In this document: one piece after another, positions 57,110-64,000 of the stretch | Layout of the letters: the number at the start of each line of letters is the position of its first letter | How positions within the stretch are numbered: position 1 is the stretch's first letter | Origin: Brachionus manjavacas | Lineage: Eukaryota; Rotifera; Eurotatoria; Ploima; Brachionidae | Assembly (NCBI GenBank): GCA_019054805.1 | Contig: JAHQIY010000026.1 | Coordinates: forward strand, 186,001 to 250,000 | DNA length: 64,000 nucleotides | Direction: 5' to 3' | The notes under the pieces: model-generated | What the model saw: only the letters and a program-made list of their open reading frames with translations | Told to the model about the DNA's origin: nothing | Database searches by the model: none | Translations under genes and position numbers: made by a program

Positions 57110-57151
57110 AGAGAAGAAGAAGCAGAAGAAGAAAGAGAAAAGAGAGAGAGA
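57110..57151. repeat. GAA/GA microsatellite upstream of ARID3
   Basis: GAAGAAGAAGCAGAAGAAGA, then AAGAGAAAAGAGAGAGAG, about 60-100 bp upstream of the ARID3 start codon, so probably in its 5' UTR or promoter, where it reads as a pyrimidine tract. Confidence 0.85.
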
Positions 57152-57386
57152 AATTAATTAATTAATTTAAAAGCATTCTTCTTGATAATATTTGTGTTTG
57201 AAACAAAAAATTATCTTTTATTTATTATCGGTAAAAATAGATACACACAAAGATAAATGAAATCAAATAGAATGGAATTGAAATAATATGAAAAACTATT
57301 ATCTTTAAATAATTCGATAATTATATTTTCGTTTGTTTTTGTTTTTCTAGTTCGAGTCTGAATAGTTTTATTGTTAATAAGAGAAT

Positions 57387-57444
57387 TTCTTCTTCTTCAT
57401 CATCATCATCTTCATCTCTCTCTCTCTCTCTCTCTTTCTTTCTT
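57387..57444. repeat. TTC/ATC/TC microsatellite
   Basis: TTCTTCTTCATCATCATC..., then a TC repeat of about ten units. Complementary in composition to the GA tract 250 bp away, so the two could pair and fold the ARID3 upstream region. Confidence 0.85.
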
Positions 57445-60400
57445 AATTTCAATTTCAAATTAAACATATTTTGTTTGTGAGTATTATTCGAGTTTTATTC
57501 GAATAGTTGTTGTTGTTTTTTGCAATAGTTATTGAAATAGTTATCAGTTTAGAAACAAAAAGCTTTACACCAAAGCGTCCAGAATAAAAAATTGAACAAA
57601 AAAATTAAAACACACTTTCCAGATATTAAATTTATTAGCACTTAATTATATTCTATTAATTTTAAAATTTAAAGTTTAGCAGTAAATAGTTTTTCTCTTT
57701 TTGTTTTTTATATAAAAATACATCGACAACAACAACAAATTAATTAAGTGATTTTTCTCGTTTTTCTGGTTCTAATTAAAGCTGACTTTGATTCTTAGAA
57801 TTTTTTTTCTTCTATTTAAATCCAACAAAATATATTAGTTGTTAATTTTTTGTTGTTTTTTTCTTCGATTACTCCGCCTTGTCTAAATAGTAATTAAATT
57901 CTGAATATAAAATGAGAAAATCTATTAGAACTAATTTTCTCTTTTCGTCAAGTATATTATTATTTGCTAGCTTTGCAAGTCAATTAGTTATTTTATTTAT
58001 ATTTTTGGCCAATAAAGTAACAAGTTATTCATTTATGATAAAAATTTACCAATTTGTTTGAATAAAATAACCAATTAGAAAAAAATTATTGATATGTTTT
58101 ATTAGCACCTGAAGGCAAGAGGCAGCTAACTGTGAATCGCGCCAAATCGATTCACTTTCGAGAGCCCATTAAAACCTTGAGCAATTAAAAAAAAACCGAC
58201 TTCTTTCGCCGACAACACTGAAGAAATTACAAAAATGCCAAATATAAATTACTGCTGATCATCATTTATTTAAAATTTTAAAAATATGTAGAAAAAAAAA
58301 GTTAATTAAATTGGAAAATTAAAGAAAAAAACGCTTTACCATTTTAGCTCCTTTTTTGGCAGTGCTTTACGGCTTTGTGTATTTTTATCGAGTAGATTTT
58401 TTAACTCATACAAAAATAAATTTATGTTTCTTTAAATAAATTGATTACTTTATTTAATAAACGCATTCTTTGAACAAAATAAAAAAAAAACATTTGCTTA
58501 ATCGTGCCTCAGATAATAGTTAATTAATTTGAGCCTAGGTGTGGAATAATTTAGAAATTACAATTCCAATTGAATAATTTCAAATCAATAAATTAAATTA
58601 AAACTTTAAGTATTGATGATTATTAAGGTTGGACTCTTGGGAAATATCGGCTGCTTTCAATGGAGATTTTATTTAATGTGTTTTTTTTTCAGACACAATT
58701 TCAACCGATAATTAAATTACAATAGCCAAAATTAATTTTTACCTATAAATCAAGAGAAAATAAACAAACGATCCGACAAACCATTTCAACTATTCTTGCT
58801 TTCAAAACAAAAATTAAACTTATTTCTCATCTTAATTTTCGAAAAGATAAATTGATCTATTGATAAATCCGATCACATCGCATTACATATTTGCTGTACA
58901 CACTTTTTTTATTAAAAAAAAATCAAAAACCTCTTTTTAATTTTAAAAGTTTATTTTTTTTTAAAAAATATAAATTAAACTGGCAACTTGTTTAATTTTT
59001 AATTTTTATTCCAATTATCTTTTTTCCAATTCCACAGATTTATATTTGTTAAAATTCGTGTTTCATAAAATTAATAAAACTTAATATTAAATAAATTAGA
59101 ACTATGCTTTATTATTAAATCAAAATAGAAATTTTACTCTTTATTTCTGTAAGTAATTTTTATTTTATTTGAGACAATTGAAAACTGTTCAGTGTATCAC
59201 TCAATATCATACCGGTGAAAATTTTATTAAAATAATCAATCAAAACAGCTTTTTATAAAAAAAATCATTAACCAACTTATTAATATTTTATTGAATAAAC
59301 ATCTCTTGAAAATAAAATTGAACTTATTAGAAAATAAAATAATTTTAAATATTCAAAGAGAATTTTTTCCCTACGCTTGTTTAGGTCTCCAGTCACAAAA
59401 TTAATTATTTTAACAAATGTTTATCTTAATCAATTTTATTACGAAAAATCGTTTTGAAATTCCTCATCTTTTATTGAATAAATTGACGTAAATTTACACA
59501 TTTAATATTAATTTATATTTCAATATAATTATTTTCCATCAAATATCAGTATAAGGTTTCAAACAATTATTTAATATTTTTTTATAGCTCAAAATAAATA
59601 AACAATTTTCCATTTCAAGTAATTTTCTTCTTTTCAATTTTTAAATTGTGAATTCTTGTTAAATTGATTTTAATAGATTAATTAAGCATATATATTCTAC
59701 AACAATTAAGATGATCTTATCCATTAAAAAATATGATAATTTTGCTTCAAAGTATAATATGCTAAATCAATTAAAGAAAATTTGCTAAGCTAAAAGGATA
59801 ATTAGAATGAAGTCATGTGAAAAATAAGATTTTATTAAAATACTGTTAATTAAAAAAAAGCTAAATATTTCTAAAAGAATTAATGTTCCCATAAATCAAT
59901 TAAAATAGAATTAACCAAAACAAATAATTAGATTCAAATCCCTGAAAGAATTAACATATGGGCTCTTTAAAAAGTAAGTAATTGCTAAATTAATCTTACT
60001 TTTCCTAAATTTCAAATACAAATCTCAACATATTAATTTTTTTGCTGGTTTCGAATCAAGATGTATCGAATATCCAACTGCTATGTCTAGTTGCTGGTTT
60101 ACCTTATTTATTTGTTTCTTTTCTTCCAGAACCGACCAATACTTTTACCTTCTATTTCATTAACTTACATTAACTTACTCCTTGATTTCTTTTATTTTAT
60201 ATTAAAAATTTTTCCAATAATCAAAGGAGCTAATTTGATTTAAAATAAATAAAAAAATAGAATAAAATCAGTTGTTTTCTTTTCTGTACCATTTGTTGGC
60301 CACTCGCAGAAAAAATGTGTTTCGAATGTCCGACGATGTCATTTCATTTGAGCAAACGATTTATCATTGATATATCTTCTTTCTTTAATGAATCATTCAA

Positions 60401-62397
60401 TATTTTAAAAATGATCAAAGGATTTTCAAAATTTTGAATGTCAAATAATGATATTATGTACAAAACATAAAACTCTTTCCTTTTCGAACTTATCTATTTT
60501 TTTTTTTTAATTTGACTTTTATTCTATTGGAAAAAGCTGTTCCTCGCTAAATATTTATCAGTAAATAAATTAACTGAGCTTTTTGTGGATTTTATTTTGT
60601 TTTCTTTAATTTTTTCACTTTATATTTCCTTTAAAACAGAAACTCATAAAAAATTGTTTAGAAACAGTGACTGAATTCTATTCCAACTGGTCTGACCATT
60701 TCTCAAACATTATTTGTATAAATAAATTTCACTTTTTTTAATATTAATTTTTTTGAATCTAAAATTTTATGCTACTTACCTTTTTTTTCTGGCTAAGATA
60801 GGCCAACTAGTTTGGCCATATATGTGTTAAAGTTTAATTAACACAAATTTTATTAAAATTTAATATTTCATGAATATGGTGCAAATAAATTTATAATGTG
60901 AAACTTACCCGATAAAAGTAATAAAAAACTTAAATCAATTAAAATATTAAAAAAAAATATTGTCTTAAACCCAGTGAATCTTAAATATTTTTAAAATTAC
61001 AATTTATTTTATCTAATGAATATCGATGCTATTTTTCTTTGTCTGAAATATTGATTGATTGTCATCGTTTTTTTTAAGACAATTGTTTATATTAAGATTT
61101 GCTTGCTAATTTCAATTCAATCAATTGTCAAAAATAGTATGACCAGTCCAATCCCTAATTTGAATACTTTGATTTTATTCCTCGTTTCTCTATTTAAATC
61201 TTAATAGTTAAATCAATGCCTTTGAAAAAGAAGAGGTATGATCGATTCCAGATTACCGGAGTTTCGATCCAAATTATTTTATTAATCAAATAAATAAAGT
61301 GTTGACCGCCTAACTTCTAAAATGAATTGGTTGCATGTCACGTGGCCAACCGATCATAAAAAAAAGATTTTATTTTTTTCAATAAATTATATTTTTTATT
61401 TTTGATATTTGTAATAAATAAAATTTTTGAATATTTAACATTTCTTTTTTTTTTCAATAATTATAACAAACTAATAAATTAAAAATTGATTACATTGTGA
61501 TAAATGAATTTTTTAGGCTACAATCGTTTTATTTTAGGTTTAGTTTGGAAAAATTCAGGTCGTTTATACTTTTTTTTAAAGATTCCTGGTATTGCATTTC
61601 TGATTCTGAATTTTTTATATTATCCTAATTTAAAAAAAAATATCTTAAATAGAAAAATGAATTATTAAGTTAATTTCAAAACAGTTTAATTTAAGTTAAG
61701 TTTTAAAATCATGATCATTGAACACAGAATAATCTTAAATTTGACTAGAAGTTATTTTAAAATAGCTAGTTTTTTAATTTGATTGAATTTTTTGATATAT
61801 AAAATGCAGCAATTACAAATAATGTTAAAATTGAAAAATCATGACTTTTAATTTTACTAGTTATTTTCTTTTATTTCAATACTATGAGATTGAGGTGGCA
61901 AAACATGCTTCTGTAAAACAATGAATTTTCTACAAACTGAACATATTTTATTAGCACCTTCATAAATAGTCTTTTCTAAAAAATGCAATTTCACTGTTAA
62001 ATATCATAAATTTTTTTATTAATTCTTTAAGAGAAAAACCAAAAAACTAAATTTGCAAATTTTTTTCAAGTTTTTTAAAAGCTAACTCAGATCGTGGAAA
62101 AATTTAAATTTAAATATTTATGATTTTGCAGCATTTTTTAAATTTCAATTTTTAGCGAAAAATAGTAAAAATATTATAACTATGAAATAGAAGAGGATGT
62201 GAAGTTCTTTTCAATTCGATCATTTCAATTCAGAAAAACTTGGATAACTTTTTAACTAAAAGAGATAATTTAGTTCTGTAAAATGTTTAGTTTTTAAGCA
62301 ACTTTGCTTTATCCGAAAATGCCTGCAAAAACTCTGCAAAATAATTGCAAAGTTGGCTACAAAGCATTTTAATGATTTGCAAATTTTGTTTGGATCC
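57445..62397. other. intergenic, upstream of ARID3
   Basis: No gene supported. Three GC-richer islands stand out: 58105-58190, 60275-60350 and 61305-61345, the last with a CACGTG palindrome. They may be regulatory or untranslated exons of ARID3. The rest is A/T homopolymer-rich. Confidence 0.45.
58105..58188 (+). other. possible short exon or regulatory island
   Basis: After TGTTTTATTAG an open frame of 27 codons reads APEGKRQLTVNRAKSIHFRE, then PIKTLSN and stop. The same stretch holds GAATCG...CGATTC inverted repeats and GCGCCAAA, an E2F-like site. GC content is about twice that of the flanks. No neighbouring exon was found. Confidence 0.25.
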
Positions 62398-62880
62398 GTA
62401 CAAGCGGCCACTTAACCGGCCAACATTTTCAGAAACCGTGATCGTGTCCATCGGGTCTGGTGATAAGATAATAAAAAATAAAAATTAAGATAATTTAATA
62501 TGTTTATTAATTAAAAAAAAACAGTTTTTTAATGAAAAAAAAATTAAAAAATTTTATTTAAAATTAAAAAAATAAAAACAATCTAGAACCAACAACTTCT
62601 AACGTCCAACAACCAATACAAAAACAACCAGTTTCAAAAATTTTTAATTTTTCTTTTTTTCTTTTTTTATTTTTAATTTTTTTAATTTAATTTTTTTTTC
62701 ATTAAAAAACTGTTTTTTTTTAATTAATAAACATATTGAATTATCGTAAATTTTTATTTTTTTATTATCTTATCACCAGATCGTTTATATTTGACCGTTT
62801 ATTTTGGCGGTCCAAAATTTGGCCGCCAAGCTGGCCGGCCAAAAAAACTGGCCATGTGTAATGGAACGGTTTGTCTTTGC
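62398..62880. mobile_element. foldback element with about 85-bp inner inverted repeats
   Basis: TCTGGTGATAAGATAATAAA at 62456 opens an arm of about 85 bp (through AACAGTTTTTTAATG) repeated inverted, ending at 62780. GC-rich outer ends with CCGGCC/GGCCGG motifs lie on both sides (62405-62455, 62800-62880). The end AATGGAACGGTTTGTCTTTG recurs inverted at 33232. No coding capacity; superfamily unknown. Confidence 0.7.
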
Positions 62881-63463
62881 CGCTTCCAACACTAGTGCAA
62901 AATGCTCAAAATTGCATTTTTTTGCAGATTCATTTTACTGCATTAAGCAGATTAGCTTTAAATCAAGTATTTTAGAAAATAAAATTAGCTTTGGTGCAAG
63001 TAAATAAACAATTAGATCCAAAGTTGGCCTATGCTTGTTATCCTAAATTAAATGCGTCAAGATTAAAGACAGATTCCAAAACGATATTTGATTCAATGAT
63101 GAAAAAATAAAAACCAATTTAGTGCTGGACAAAATTTTCAACTAATAAGAGTATTTAAATAAAAACAACAGAATTAAAATAGTTCCGTAAATAATTTAAG
63201 TTAAATAGAAAAAATATTTCAAAATTTTTTATTAATTTATTCTACACTTTTTTGTTCTGAGTTTTACAAAGTCTTTAAATAATAATTTTACAGCATATAA
63301 ATTATTTAGTAAATAAAATAATTTTACTTAAATGAATTACTTAATTTTATTGTACAATACGTACAATTAAGCCTAGTCCATAAAAATTAAATTTTCTTTT
63401 ACCAATAATTGATACTGAAGATTTTAAAAATGAACAAAATTAGAGAAAATTATTTTTGTTCTG
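62881..63463. other. intergenic AT-rich DNA
   Basis: No gene or repeat recognised. Confidence 0.5.
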
Positions 63464-63600
63464 GACAGACTTGTATATATAAGTCACAAGCTTTAGTCAA
63501 AGTCATTAAAATTTAAATTAAGCTATGATTAATCTTTTTTTTAAAGGATTAAAGTTATTTTTAAGTTAAAATTAATATTACTGCTCTCGACCGCAATGAT
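63464..63600 (+). mobile_element. hAT-type MITE, left part
   Basis: CAGACTTGTATATATAAGTC followed by ACAAGCTTTAGTCAAAGTCA matches the left end of the MITE at 33476. The right end (CAAGTCTG) is not found before the window ends, so the copy is partial or decayed. Confidence 0.5.
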
Positions 63601-64000
63601 GACATCAAATTGAATTTTTATTGAATTTTTATCGAAATAATTCAAATTCGATATTCGTTTAAAAAAATACTTTTTAATTGCATGTAAAGGAAGCTTTCTT
63701 AATTTATACCAAAAATCTAAAATAAATGATTGATCGAAGAATTGAAATTATTTATTTTTGAAAACTAAATTTAATTTTTCTCTTATTTTGCTCTCTTTTA
63801 AGAATCTAAAAATTTCGACATAATTTTTTATTTATTACTCTAAAGAATAAAAAACCAAAGCTATCAAAAGGTCAAAAATAGCTAGAAAAATGTTTGGACT
63901 AAATGGAGACAATGTTAAATGACCAAATGAGCATGGAAGTAGAAATTAGAAAAACCTATTCAAATAAGAAAGATGCTGTCAGAAAAAAAATTGTGAAAAG
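63601..64000. other. AT-rich end of window
   Basis: No feature recognised. Confidence 0.5.

Noticed and set aside
61205-61280. Possible tRNA (GGAGTTTCGATCC-like T arm)
   Set aside because: No acceptor, D or anticodon stems can be built at the right spacing.

Overview
The window is about three-quarters A+T, with introns of 45-90 bp beside a few longer ones, animal-type nuclear genes and dense, decayed retroelements. KIF19, XBP1, CARHSP1, DHX8 and ARID3 are recognisable, so this is metazoan nuclear DNA. The combination of low GC, very short introns and jockey-like LINEs suggests a small AT-rich protostome. A monogonont rotifer of the Brachionus type is my best guess, but it is an inference. 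All exon joins were made by eye from GT/AG sites, reading-frame phase and family alignment from memory.

Layout. 1-0.94 kb: edge of a pogo/Tigger transposon broken by a LINE 3' end, then an old LINE remnant. 3.7-8.5 kb: six-exon kinesin-8 KIF19 (+). 9.0-9.8 kb: truncated jockey-like LINE (-). 10.4-11.4 kb: XBP1 (-), with a complete 26-nt IRE1-type unconventional intron. 11.5-14.6 kb: LINE relics. 17.5-18.1 kb: cold-shock protein CARHSP1 (+). 19.4-21.4 kb: an RTE LINE with the 5' inversion expected of twin priming. 22.9-26.9 kb: jockey-like LINE, a deleted MULE-like element and a gag-like zinc-knuckle relic. 26.8-31.6 kb: a 3.8-kb foldback with 1.4-kb arms overlapping a 1.45-kb hAT-type element that has a perfect 8-bp target duplication. 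33-34.1 kb: nested LINE, hAT and piggyBac-like elements. 34.6-38.1 kb: intronless DEAH helicase DHX8 (+), with much higher GC than its surroundings. 40.2-45.3 kb: six small secreted-protein genes in a row on +: two tandem SUEL-lectin-like paralogues, then Pro/Lys-, Gln/Gly-, basic- and Tyr/Asp-rich proteins. 45.6-49.8 kb: five-exon gene of unknown function (-). 52.0-57.1 kb: ARID3/dead ringer (-), with a 3.2-kb intron holding a LINE relic and a MITE. 57-64 kb: AT-rich DNA with microsatellites, a foldback element and MITE pieces.

The conserved genes are ordinary single-copy cell-biology genes: cilium-length kinesin, unfolded-protein-response factor, RNA-binding cold-shock protein, spliceosome release helicase and developmental ARID factor. 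The most unusual content is the XBP1 splice switch, the secreted-protein cluster and the foldback/hAT structure.
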